Assembly: GCA_025738555.1 (NCBI GenBank)
Contig: JAOVFP010000003.1
Span: 6,138,001-6,202,000, forward strand
DNA from: Cyathus striatus
Taxonomy: Eukaryota; Basidiomycota; Agaricomycetes; Agaricales; Nidulariaceae
DNA: 64,000 nucleotides
Reading direction: 5' to 3'
Shown piece by piece: positions 23,030 to 33,449 of this stretch. The notes under the pieces were generated by a model. That model saw only the letters and a program-made list of their open reading frames with translations, was not told the origin of the DNA and made no database searches. How positions within the stretch are numbered: the first letter of the stretch is position 1; each line of letters starts with the position of its first letter. The translations under genes were made by a program, and so were the position numbers.

Positions 23030-23888
23030 GTAATGACCTCCAATTTTTCATGTGAATTTCACTATATTTTCACCTAAATTTCACCTAAAATATATGAAAG
23101 TTCATGAACCTATGCTTTTTGGAAAATATTTAAAATCACATGAAGTTCACATAATTTCATGTGAATTTCATGTGAATTCATGGTGAAAAGGGGGGGGAGT
23201 GTAAAGTATTGTATGTGTTGTAGTACAATTTTGTTCCTTCAATTAAAGTAACTTTAGGAACATCAGAATATTTTGAATTTTGTCTTAATGAATGACCTTT
23301 ACAAGATACTGTAACATATCACATAAATGTTGGGCATATAAGAGATACAGGGGAATTTTTTTTTCAGAAATAGGTCCAAGTTAGGATGCAGCTTTAAAAT
23401 TTTTGCAAATTTATCCAGCTTAATTGCAATTTCAGAAATTATTTCATCATCATTAACCATGGTACTTTTTTTTTTATCACCAAAAGCAGTTTGAACAGTA
23501 ATAGCTAAAACATTCATTCAACTTGAGATTTGAATTCTTCTTTAGTTATTTCCTTCATGATGCTGCTGCCTTGCATGCAGATTTAGCAATTCAACATTTT
23601 TTGTTAATATAAATAGCAGAAATAAAACAGTTGATAGACTTATTTTTGAACTAAATGTTTCTTGAATGAGTGAACTAAATTTTGCAAACTTCAGCATAGG
23701 AAATTCTTGTTCAGGTCCAATATCATAAGCCATAGGTAAATATGCAAATGCAATTAACCAGTAATATTGCATCACTATTGCATAATAGATTTGAAGTAGC
23801 CATATACAAGTACACAGAAAACTAAAAGTACATTGGATACAAATTTAAAAGCAAATTGCTATCTTTCACAACTTTACTTACTTATTCT

Positions 23889-25961
23889 TTATACCAGATT
23901 TCTTCTTATTCTTTTCCCCCTCTGCTTTCTGCTTTCCCTTTCCAGTACTAATACCTTTTTTTTTTTAATCCAGTTTTCCAAGTCTGCCCTAGTGAATCCT
24001 GCTGTCTTTTCCAGTCCCCATAACTCATGAGTTGCATTATTATCAGGTGGAGTTGCACTATTCAACCACTTCTCCATGTCAGAATAGTTAGATATAAACT
24101 TAAGAACTTTGTCTCAATGATGCCAAGCAGTTCTAGCAGCTCCAAACACTGTGTAAATCTTTCATAAGTGGCTTATCCATATCACATATCAGAAGATCAT
24201 ATTTGAGGGTTTGATTCCACCAACTGCTTAACTTGTTGAACCTCTTGGTAGATTTTCTATGCCATCTGAATAGACCAGTTCATATGTCCAAGAAGAGACT
24301 TATCCACCTTATAAATGGATATAATAAGTTCTTGCTTCTTAGTGAGTCCATCAGGAATATTAAGATTCTCATCAGTAACACCAGAAGCAGAGGCACCCTC
24401 ACTGCTCTTAGTAGTTGTTGATGATCCAAAGGAACTGCCCACACTTTTTGCTAAGTGAAAGTTTGCAGTTTCTTTCACAGAAATCTAAGAAATCATGAGA
24501 AATTAAATATGAATGTAAGTGAAAATGACATTACAGCAGCAATATATAACACCAGATTATTCATTTGAGAAGTCCACTAAATAGTATCAGTGCTTTCAAT
24601 ATCATTGAAACATCCAAATATAATCCAAGTATCATGTTCAGTGTCAAAGTTCATAATAAGCTTATTTTGAACTATTTAATGTTAGTCAAGTAATAACATT
24701 AAGTCAAAGTTAATCTTACATTTAATGATGGGCATTCTTTTTGCAACAGAGTCCAGTACAGATTTAAGGCAAGAGTTTACTGTAGCTGGCACAGCTTGAG
24801 AAGGTGCTTCAGTATTCAATAAGGTTGGATTAAACTTAGAAAAATCATCAGAGATTGTGATGTAGACAAACTCCTGAGGGTCTACAACCATAGATGAACT
24901 TTCATTTATATTATCAGCAAACCGAAAGTTATTTCCCTGAGCTCTGTCCTGGAATATGCCTCCTACAAATTTATTTCAGAACTTCTATTACCAAGAAAAA
25001 AATAATGAGAAATACCAGTAGTTCTGAATGCACCCTTTAGATCTTCCTTTGTAGGTACAGTATCAGATGCTAATGTGGAGTCTAAAAACATTTTAGAAAA
25101 AGTACAAATAAAAATATAGCACATATCAATATCTATTGTGCCTACATCTTCCTCCTCAATCTGAGCCAAGCTGCTGTTGTTCTCATCTAAAGCTATATCT
25201 TCTCTTTCTTCTATATCATCATCACCATTATAGTCATTATAATTGATATTACCATCTTTATCTTCTGTATTATTTTCATTTTCCTTATTATTATCCTGAG
25301 TTATGCCTTCAGTCTCACTGGCATGTTCAACTTCAGAGTTATTGTCTCCAGAATCACTTGATTGACTTGGGGTTGTAGCCAAGACTTCAGAAGCACCAGT
25401 AATCTCAGAAGTGCCAGCAATCTCAGAAGTGCTAGTAATCTCAGAAGTCCTATAAATCTCAGAGGCACCAGCAGTCTTGGGGTGTATAGGTGGTGCAATA
25501 GAAATTGACATTTCTTGAAGTTTCTTTATAGCACTAAAATTATTGCATTAAAAAAATCTAGTGCAACAAAATATATACTTATGCCTTGGATTTCTCTTTG
25601 TTGGCTGCATTGCTTGCAGCTTCATCTTCCTTATTCTTATCACTGATAGTTTTACTTAAAATTTAAGTCAGATATTGAACTTTGAAAATTAACTACAATA
25701 GCTGATACATACTGCCCACCTCAGTTTCCCACTTCTTCTCCTCTCACTTCTTTTCTTTCCCTGCTTTTCACTGTTATCCACTGTTTCTTCATCAGCTGTA
25801 ATGGCAGGCTTCTTGGTAGCCAGCTCAGCTGTGGTATCTACACCTGATTGTGCATGTTTGCAGCTTTTAGAAGCAGGTGGCTCAGTGCGAGTCAAACCAC
25901 TATGAGAAGTTGGTGGTGAGACTGAGGTATTGTTGCTTTTTTTGCTGTTTTGAGATGGCAT
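23889..25961 (-). pseudogene. KDZ-associated accessory gene of K2 (unknown function), broken multi-exon
   Basis: Lies directly upstream of the K2 transposase on the same strand. Pieces in order: exon 1 from ATG 25961 (MPSQNSKKSNNTS, basic end KKRSERRRSGK); an acidic exon 25511-24963 with repeats of TSEITGASEI type; 24891-24720 with FVYITISDDFSKFNP; about 24660-24560 reading DTWIIFGCFNDIESTDTI; 24478-24257; and 24077-23889 with MEKWLNSATPPDN, LWGLEKTAGFTRADLENWI and a Lys/Arg-rich end. These blocks align in the same order with the accessory genes of K3 (41750-39290) and K5 (33450-45010). Function unknown; the tyrosine/tryptophan-rich block and the WL..LWG..DL..W block look like folded domains, the rest disordered. 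Stops and frameshifts make this copy inactive. Confidence 0.72.
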
Positions 25962-26397
25962 ATTTGTTGAAAATACAGAGTAAGAGTTTAACAAAGTTGA
26001 AGTAAGAGATGGTGATTGAGTGGTTGAGAGTTAAGTGGGGGGACACAATGAACTCAACAGCTTGTGTCCCATGGCCTGTGTCCCATGTGTACACACACAT
26101 GACATGCTTCTTAACCTTGTCTAAAATTATCTTAACATGTGGTATAATCCTATTGGTGGACTAATATTATCTACACTAAACTTAACTACAACATGCACAA
26201 TCTTCTCTGTGAAAACCAATTCTATTGGTAGACTAGTAATATCTACACTAAACTTAGCTACAATGTACACAATCTTCTCTGTACTCAACAGCATCACATG
26301 TGCACCTAAGTGTCCTTGAGTCCCCCCCTACCACATATACATGCACCTGAGTGTCCTTGAGCCTCTGCAAGTGCCCTATGCATGCACCTGAGTATTC
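25962..26397. repeat. Short tandem duplication upstream of K2 accessory gene
   Basis: Two units of about 70 bp at 26142-26282 share CTATTGGT(G/A)GACTA, AATATCTACACTAAACTTA and CACAATCTTCTCTGT. Flanking sequence contains CACATG and CACCTGAGTGTCCTTGAG(T/C) repeats. No gene seen; the K2 right terminus should lie here but no CAGTACTTTACACTCC-like end was found. Confidence 0.6.
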
Positions 26398-27532
26398 TTG
26401 GGGCTCCTAGGACCTTCTGTTTCACCACTTAGAGCAAAAATGATGAAACCACATATGCCAAGAGCACTTTCTAATAATGCATCAAGATGGGATGTGTTCA
26501 AGATGGATGAACTGAAAGATTTCTTAGGCTTACTTGAACAAATGTTTGAGATTTCTGAAGTTCCTGGTGACAAAGAAAAATTCAGTGGGCAATTGCTTAT
26601 GTTGGCTCATTAGAGTGAAAAATTGGAATATACACAACCATATGTGGATGATGCACCTGTAAGAGGCCCAGCAACAAGATATGAAAAGGAAGATGGCTCA
26701 TATGAAATGATACCTGAAAATCCTGGAATCAGACAATTTGTCTGGGAGCATATGAACAATGTTAACAGGGTTTTACAGAGAATAAAATATGTAAATGGTA
26801 CTTGCTCAGGTTCTAAAGCAGTGATCTGTGCTGAGACAATTACTGTAGTTGAATATGATTGCAGTTATAAAGAGAAAATGCCAATTCAAAAGACAATTGA
26901 TGTAATCCTCAACTGGGGACCTTTGAAGGATGTTAGTGATGTTAGAGCATTTATGGGAACTATAGTTCATTGTAGAAATTACATTCCTAACTTCTCACTA
27001 ATGGCAGGACCACTCTATGATTTTCTCAAGAAGGATGCAATATTTGAGTAGGGTGAAAAAGAACAAGCATTTCAAAATGCAATTAAAGAAGCAGTACACC
27101 ATTGCTTCCCCACTAAGAATCCTGACTATTCAAGTAAGGAACCAGTAGTTCTTGCAGTAGATACATCTTGAAGAGCAGCAGGGTATTACATCTATCAAAG
27201 AGATGAGAATGATCCAAAGAAAGTACACTATGTTAAGTTTAAATCTATTCAACTAGATCCAAGACAACAAAGATATTCCCAACCAAAGAGAGAACTATGT
27301 GGTTTGTGCATGGTTCTAGAAGAAGAAAAATATTTACTATGGGAATGCTGAAATCTAGTGATTGAAACAGATGCAAAATATTTATTTTGGGATGTTAAAT
27401 AATCCTGGAGAAATGCCAAATGCAACTGTAAATTGATAGATAGACTATATTAGGACTAATTATTTCTTTACTTTAAGACATAAGGCAGGGAAAACATTTG
27501 GACCAGATGGTTTATCTAGAAGGAGGTATTAA
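26398..27532 (+). pseudogene. Ty3/gypsy lineage 2: fused gag and RT/RNase H fragment, broken
   Basis: A gag start is seen at about 26452-26613 (HMPRALSNNASRWDVFKMDE, LKDFLGLLEQMFE). After a TAG (26611-26613) the frame jumps directly to reverse transcriptase with PYVDDAPVRGPATRYE, KKTIDVILNWGPLKDV-like, VRAFMGTIVHCRNYIPNFS and FLKKDAIFE, so protease and most of RT are deleted. RNase H follows past TAG 27049 with VVLAVDTS, GYYIYQRD, RRYSQPKRELCGL-like, LVIETDAKYLF, and ends LRHKAGKTFGPDGLSRRRY near 27530. The PYVDD..VRGP..RY motif separates this lineage from Ty3-1. Several stops are where Arg or Trp is expected. Other parts of this lineage are at 53822-54470 (integrase) and 62935-63180 (protease). 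Confidence 0.82.
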
Positions 27533-27974
27533 CCAGGTGATATGTAAGCTGCCGCTTACATAATGAGGTTTCGATACTATTTAGTTGTATTTGTCAATGG
27601 CCTTATGCCATTGACCTTTATTTACATATGCTTATGCAATATGGACAGACACTTTTCTTACCTTGTACTCATTATAGACTACCAATTAACATGGTCTAAT
27701 TTATGTTGTGCAAGCATAAGAAAATCAGTAAAAGATTCCACCTTTACACTTTTTTAAACCTTCCAGTTTAATTTGATGACTATGAGAGTACACTATGCAG
27801 AACAGCCACATGGCTATAGTGACAGTGTGGAATGAAAGCCCCACATCATCATCAGAATCAAACATTCTGAGACATTGGAAAACCCTTCTATCCCCACCAG
27901 CCTTTCTAAATGGTCACAAAGTATTATCAACAAGTTATAATAAGAATGCCCACTCCACCCTCTTCCTCCTGACA
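27533..27974. other. Non-coding stretch with a perfect hairpin, possible LTR remnant
   Basis: ATGTAAGC-TGCC-GCTTACAT at 27543-27562 is a perfect 8 bp stem hairpin, and AATGGCCTTATGCCATT follows at about 27596. Its position after a pol fragment suggests the start of a degenerate LTR, but no second end or duplication is visible. Confidence 0.35.
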
Positions 27975-28617
27975 CTTGCCCCATGATGAGAGGGACCCAA
28001 TTGAATACTCCTCAGGGCAAGAGGAGCAACAAATATACTATAATGCTCCATTCACACTTGAAGGAAGAAAATTGCTGGCAGAAGAACTGGCACCTCACAT
28101 GGTCAATCAACCAGGCAACTAAACCACCACAACAGTAGCAGTGAGTGAGTACCAGTAAGGGGACAATGGCCCCTTGCACATAAGTAACCTGGAACAAACA
28201 TGGCCAGTTCAAAAACCAGTACAACAACCTGCACCACAGATGCAACAGGCTGCCAACACATTTGGATTAATCAATCCAGAACAGAAGGGAAGGCAAGATA
28301 ATGATGATAATGAATCTGTCATCATCAATGAGAAGGAAATGACCCTTGAGAAATGAATACAGTCCCTTTGACTACTGCATGCCAACAAGATATCTGAAAA
28401 AAGAATTGAAGAGCTACTACAAAAAGCCCAGAGAAAGGTGGACAAAATAGCCACCAGAATTGTAGACAAAAATGAAGACAGGTACATTGAGGCTGTAATG
28501 GCCTACCTCACCAATCTCATACAATTATACTATTCAGCAAAAGCCAACCAGAGGGCCTTCAGAGCAATGATGCCAATGTCTCAGGTCACACTAGACAAGT
28601 GATACCACAAGGACAAA
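27975..28617 (+). pseudogene. Unrecognised coding remnant (possibly gag-like)
   Basis: One frame reads about 210 codons with five or six stops: DERDPIEYSSGQEEQQIYY, LEGRKLLAEELAPHM, WPVQKPVQQPAPQMQQ, NTFGLINPEQKG, then helix-rich KISEKRIEELLQKAQRKVDK and YIEAVMAYLTNLIQLYYSAK. The composition (Gln-rich linker, then amphipathic helices) suggests a structural or gag-like protein. No family recognised. It ends 60 bp before the foldback element at 28679. Confidence 0.4.
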
Positions 28618-28678
28618 TCAAGGAAGGAGAATGGTCACAACAACAACCATTCTCTGACCCTAATATCAACATTGAGGG

Positions 28679-31312
28679 GTGTCAGCCAATTTGATCATGA
28701 AAAGCCCTGGCATCATGGTGATTATAAATGCCAGGGCTTTTTTTGATCACCTACTATTATATATTTACTAATGAATCTATGAGGTACTAGTGGATGTATA
28801 TGTGATTATAGGTGATCATAGGTGATTATATAGTGTTTGAAGAGTATTAGTATATTATTGATACTAATGAATGTATAGATGATCATAGGTAATCATTAAG
28901 TATTTCAAGGGTATATTGGTCTATTATTCCTACTAGTGAATGTATAAGTGATCATAGGTGATCATTAAGCATTTCAAGGGTATATTGGCTTATTATTAGT
29001 ACTAGTGAATGTATGGGTGATCATGCAATATTTTCAAGCATGTACTAGCATAATATTGGTGCTAATGAATGTATCTCTTCCCACATATTCACACACATCA
29101 TGTTTGTCACACATATCCCTGCACATTACATTTGTCACCTGAACTCGCACCAGTCACATTTGTCACATATATTTGCACACATCACATCTGTCACATATAT
29201 TCACATGCATCACATTTGTCACACATATTCACATGCTTCACAATTGTCACCCAAATTCACATGCATCACAGTTGTCACATATATTCACACATGTCACATT
29301 TGTCACATATATTCACATGTGTCACAGTCATCACACATATCATCCATATTCCCATGTTTCATCAATATCCTGCACATTACATTTGTCATGCTTTCCATGT
29401 ACATCACATCACACAAATTCTCATGCATCACATTTATAATCTCATGCATAACACATATCACACATTTTACACATGTTATATTTGTCACATATATTCCCAC
29501 ATTTCACACTTGTCACACATTTCACATATATTCTCAGATATGTTACATATTTTATGTATGTCATATTTGTCAATTGTTTCTTTACATTTTATAGCTAAGA
29601 AATCAGAGCACTCTGTAACACTACAATGAACTATTGCTCCATTGTGTGGTAATTAAATTTGACCTTTGTCATTAATAGTTTATTAAATTTTGAAAATTAT
29701 GTAAAGAGCAGGAAACCTAGCAATAACAGGTGCATGAACCACTTCCTAATACTGTCTTGTTAAATTGGATGGGAGGATTCCAAAATATCCATTAATTGCT
29801 AATTCTAGATGGTGTCTGATTCTAGAAAAGTGAAAAGTAATGGTTACTGGGCAAGAAAGAGCACAGGAGTACAGGAGGCATTTTCATACTTAGGAATAGA
29901 TAAAAATACTAAAAGAACTATATAACATATAGCATTAAAATGGTAGAACTAAATGTGACACAATATCACTAAGAGTGGAGATAGTGTTTATTAATTCTTG
30001 TATCAATAAAACAAAAAAACTGCTTTGTAGTGATGTGATATAGAGTAAGCAACTATGTGACTCAATAATTTGTGTTGTTGAAGACATCAGTATAACCAGT
30101 AGTTGATGCAAGAACCATGATAATCAATGAGATGTATAATTTGATGTGATGTGGAATCACATATTTCACTATTCTTTCACATTTTTATTCATGAGTGGTT
30201 CTATCACTGTCCTTTTCTATACCAAAATATTCAATACCATCATATCACATCTCTAATTTCAATTGTAAAACATATTATATCATTTCATTCCAAATTTATC
30301 ATACATTGTCAATAAACCTATGAATCTACATACACTCTATATTTTTCATTCTAGCTTCTTGTTACTCATACAATTCCATAATTTTCTAATTATCATATCA
30401 CAAGTTATGACTTTCAATTCTACAAGAGCATATATATTTCTTTTGTTTTAATAATTTATTGTGCACTTTTGAATACTTTGGACTTAAGTTATTTTCTACA
30501 TGTTATAACAAGTGAACACATGTTGCACATGACATATGTAAAAAGTGACATGAGTACAACATGTAACAAATGTTACATGCATGAAAAGCATAACAGAAGT
30601 CACACATGTGAATATATGTAATAAATACAATATGTGTAAAATGTGTGACATATGTTATGCATGGGATTATGAAAGTGATGCATAGGAATTTGTGTGAAGT
30701 GACATATATACATGAAAAGCATGACAAATATAATGTGCAGGATATTGATGAAGCATAGGAATATGTATGATATATGTGATGACTGTGACACATGTGAATA
30801 TATGTGACATGTGTGATGTTGTGACAAATGTAACATGGAAATATGTGCAATGACTATGATACATGTGAATATATGTGACAAATGTGACATGTGGAAATAT
30901 GTGTGACAGATATAGCACATGCAAATATATGTGACAAATGTGATGTGTGAATTTAGGTGACAATTGTGAAGTGTGGAAATATGTGTGACAAACATGACAT
31001 GTGTGAATGTATGTGATAAATGTGACACATGCGAATATGTGTGACAATTGTGATGCATGTATGTGTGATAGATGTGACATGCTGGAAGAGATACATTCAT
31101 TAGTACCAATATTATGCTAGTACATGCTTGAAAATATTGCATGATCACCTATGATCACCTATACATTTATTAGTAGTAATAATAAGCCAATATACCCCCG
31201 AAATGCTTAATGATCACCTATAATCACCTATACATTCATTATTATTAATAATAAGCCAATATACCCTTGAAATGCTTAATGATCACCTATGATCACTTAT
31301 ACATTCATTAGT
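28679..31312. mobile_element. 2.6 kb foldback element with GATCA minisatellite arms and TGTGACA inner arrays
   Basis: Left end GTGTCAGCC at 28679, then a perfect 10 bp stem hairpin GCCCTGGCAT..ATGCCAGGGC (28704-28737). Next are ~70 bp direct units with GATCATAGGTGATCATTAAG and TATATTGGCTTATTATTAGT (28760-29085), the reverse complement of the units at 31085-31312 and of those at 14706-15057. Inside the arms are inverted arrays of TTTGTCACATATATTCACAT (29085-29570) and its complement (30530-31080). The core, 29600-30500, is plain AT-rich DNA without a gene. The right end lacks the GGCTGACACT terminus, so it is truncated there. Reading frames within the arrays are repeat artefacts. Confidence 0.85.
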
Positions 31313-31574
31313 AAGGTAGACATAGTTCATAGCCATCCAATATCAGGTGATGTGACAAAACTGTGACTATGGGAAAATCACTATGACAGCAGCTGGAGCT
31401 TGGCCAGAGCACTTCTGCACATCTTTTCAAGATGTACACTGTCCCATTCTCCTCGTACAAAATAGACTACATAGATTAAAATGAGTGTATTTACAATAAT
31501 TAAAGTATTATAATACATTATGTGAACTACCTTTTACTAGTATTAGCTACCTTTCATTAATTTATAGTAAAAAT
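31313..31574. other. Unassigned spacer left of the K5 element
   Basis: No gene or repeat recognised. The left terminus of the K5/K4 KDZ element should lie in or left of this stretch but no CAGTACTTTACACTCC-like end is seen. Confidence 0.4.
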
Positions 31575-31665
31575 ATGCAATGAGCAGGAATCAAACCCAG
31601 ATCGAACAGACAAGTCATATGGACAAACACAAATGTATGTGATACCGATACACCAAAGGGTCATA
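31575..31665 (-). other. tRNA-like module of the K5 element
   Basis: On the minus strand it carries an A-box-like TTGGTGTATCGGTA and a B-box-like GGGTTTGATTCC about 50 bp apart, the internal promoter layout of a tRNA gene, but a full cloverleaf does not form convincingly. Two other KDZ-type elements here (A2 at 35884, B at 43931) carry tRNA-like modules in the matching place, between the terminal repeats and the C/T-rich minisatellite. The sequences differ between elements. Confidence 0.45.
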
Positions 31666-31739
31666 TATTTCATAGAGACAATATGCTAGATAATCACCAT
31701 ATATTTCACTTTCCTAAAACAGTATGTCATTTTTCCCAC

Positions 31740-33190
31740 CTTATTTTTTCTTTCTCTCCCATGTCAACATGTCAAGCTCATGTTGCCGCCTCAAACCTCC
31801 TTTCCACATCGTCACCTTCTCACATCATCGCCTCATGCTCTCTCCTACATTGTTGCCCCAAGCCCCCTTCACACATTGGTGCCTCAAGACTCCTTCACAT
31901 GTCATCACCTTAGGACCCCTTTCCACATTGTCACCCCATACCCACCTCCCATGTCGTCACCCAAATCGACTCAAGTGCAAGATCAATAGCACAGCAAGAT
32001 CAATAACATAGAATATAGGTGCTGTGGTGTGAACAGTTGCACATGGGTGAGTGCATACAAAACTACAGGTATGTATTTCCCCCTCCTTTCTCCCTCTTCT
32101 CTTCTCACTACATGACAATGGGCACTGTTTATAGGTGTGCCTCTCATTGTCCCTCCCCTCCTCATCCTCATCTCACAAGTGATGAGGATGAGCACTCTTT
32201 GCACTTCCACTGCCACCTCATCTGGCAAGTGATAAGTGTTCGTCCCCCGTTCTTCCCTTCCCCACCTCATCTGGCAAGTGACAAACATGTGTGCATCCAT
32301 GTGCATGTCCCCCTCCTCTTCACCCTAAGTGTCCTCTGTCCCCCCATCATTCTCCCCCACCTCGTCTGGCTAGTGATGAGTGTGCGTGCATCCCTATGCA
32401 TGTCCCTCTCCTCTTCACCTCATACGTCCTCTGTCCTCCTGTCGTCCTCTCCCCACACGTCCTCTTCCTCTTCCCCTCCTCCCATGTCCTCCATCCCCCT
32501 GTCGTCCTGTCTCCCACCTTGTCTGGCAAGTGACAAGTGTGTGTGCATCCCCGCACATGTCAGAGCGGCCATCCCCCCTCTTCACCTGGCTCTCACCTTG
32601 CAAATGATGAGCTTGCCATCCTCCCCTACTCTGCTGCCTCCTTGTCTCACAAGTGACATGGATGAGCGCTTGTCCCCCCTCCTCATTCTCATCTTGCAAG
32701 TGATGTGGATGAGTGCTTGTCCCCCCTCCTTCTTGTCCCCTCCCCTCCTCATCCCCCCCTCTTCCTCTTCCTCCTTGTCTCGCAAGTGACAAGGACAAGT
32801 GTCCATTCCCCTCCCCTCTACCCCTCCACCTCTACCTTGTACGTGTGTCCCCCTCCTCTTCACCACTCCTTCCCCTCCTTGTCTCGCAAGTGGTGTGGAT
32901 GAGTCCCCCCCTCCTTCCCCTCCTTGTCTCGCAACTGACAAGTGCTGGTCCCCCCCTCCTCCCATGCCTCGTCTCAGAAGTGATGAGGATGAGTGTGCTG
33001 TTCCCCCTCCTCTGCTGTCTCCTCATCTAGCAGATGATGAGTGTGGTCCCACTGTCCTTTCCCCCTGCCTCCTCCCCCTCCTTGATTCTGTCATCTCTGT
33101 TGTCCCCTTTCCCCCCCTATCATGCTGTCCCTCCCCTCCCTTCTCCCTTTGTCTTCATGCATGCTGTCAACAGGCCAAAGTAGATAGAAG
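31740..33190. repeat. C/T-rich minisatellite upstream of the K5 accessory gene
   Basis: Pyrimidine-rich on the + strand, with irregular copies of CTCGTCTCGCAAGTGACAAG / CTCATCTGGCAAGTGATGAG separated by CCCCCTCCTC-type tracts, mainly 32160-33040. The same core in the same direction relative to the accessory gene occurs in element B (42740-43450, reverse complement). Proline/serine-rich frames here are composition artefacts. A few CpG are retained. Confidence 0.8.
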
Positions 33191-33449
33191 GCTGTGTCTC
33201 CTTAAAATAGTTAGATAGTAATGTTGTATAGCCAATAACATGTAATATATATTTAGTTATGTTCAATGTAGCCTATAAAAGGCTGTATATTTTTAATTTT
33301 TTGATCATGAGAAATTGCTGTGCATCATCAGACTTCTAAGATTTTAGTTTGCATTGACCCCCCCCTCCTTCTCAACCCTCAACCACCACCACTATCTTGC
33401 TATCTCAAAGCATTTTAACACTTCTACACACACTGGCTCCTCATTGTTC

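Larger units (their letters stand above)
21741..23211. mobile_element. Non-autonomous KDZ-type element A1, 8 bp TSD TATGTGTT
   Basis: Left terminus GAGCTCTTTACACTCCCC, right terminus reverse complement CAATACTTTACACTCCCC, with exact 8 bp duplications TATGTGTT at 21733-21740 and 23212-23219. Just inside both ends are repeats of TTCACATGAATTTCATGTGA. The right 200 bp, reverse complemented, align with the left part of A2 (34920-36347) along GCATAGGTTCATGAACTTTC and GTGAAAATATAGTGAAATTC, so A1 and A2 are one family in opposite orientation. It has no transposase gene. It contains a palindrome (21959-22537) and a copia-type LTR (22545-23029). It sits in the CxC5 region of K2, and its precise removal restores that frame. 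Confidence 0.92.
19579..23830 (-). pseudogene. KDZ transposase K2, split by a solo LTR and by element A1
   Basis: Reads 23830 to 19579 in three pieces. N-terminal piece 23830-23220: LMAYDIGPEQEFPMLKF-like and VELLNLHARQQHHEGNN. Middle piece 21732-21135: CxC5 Cys pairs (CSNCNTIYYADHK), FHAFTAAYAEFWTNSY, CAECTQ, VKMVVIDGVVIGP. C-terminal piece 20470-19579: CxC6 (CHVKGC, CETH), YYCVETICALC, AYICIDKACLVL (Asp), FVVDSYHYTNH (Asp), and after an intron ACEQLNAWLGGF (Glu). Removing A1 with one TATGTGTT copy gives an open join reading EGTKLYYNTYILTD; removing the LTR with one AGAAT copy restores GSVFCGYHNIQYGVKC. Additional stops exist (for example TAG in the last exon), so it was also decaying by point mutation. 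Last codons before TAG 19579 encode an acidic tail. Confidence 0.87.

Noticed and set aside
28704..28737. Helitron 3' end (hairpin before CTRR)
   Set aside because: The hairpin lies next to GTGTCAGCC in both orientations and no CTRR end or Rep/helicase coding is present; better explained as a foldback terminus.
29069..31148. Long His/Cys/Ser-rich reading frames on both strands in the 29-31 kb region
   Set aside because: They are translations of TTTGTCACATATATTCACAT arrays and their mirror image; open in several frames at once and without domain motifs.
28760..31312. CRISPR array from regularly spaced short repeats
   Set aside because: Units are directly abutting diverged minisatellites without unique spacers, no cas genes, and the genome is eukaryotic.
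32019..33218. Pro/Ser-rich frames (up to 256 codons) in 32.0-33.2 kb and 42.1-43.8 kb
   Set aside because: C/T-rich minisatellite composition keeps all three frames open; no start context, introns or family similarity.
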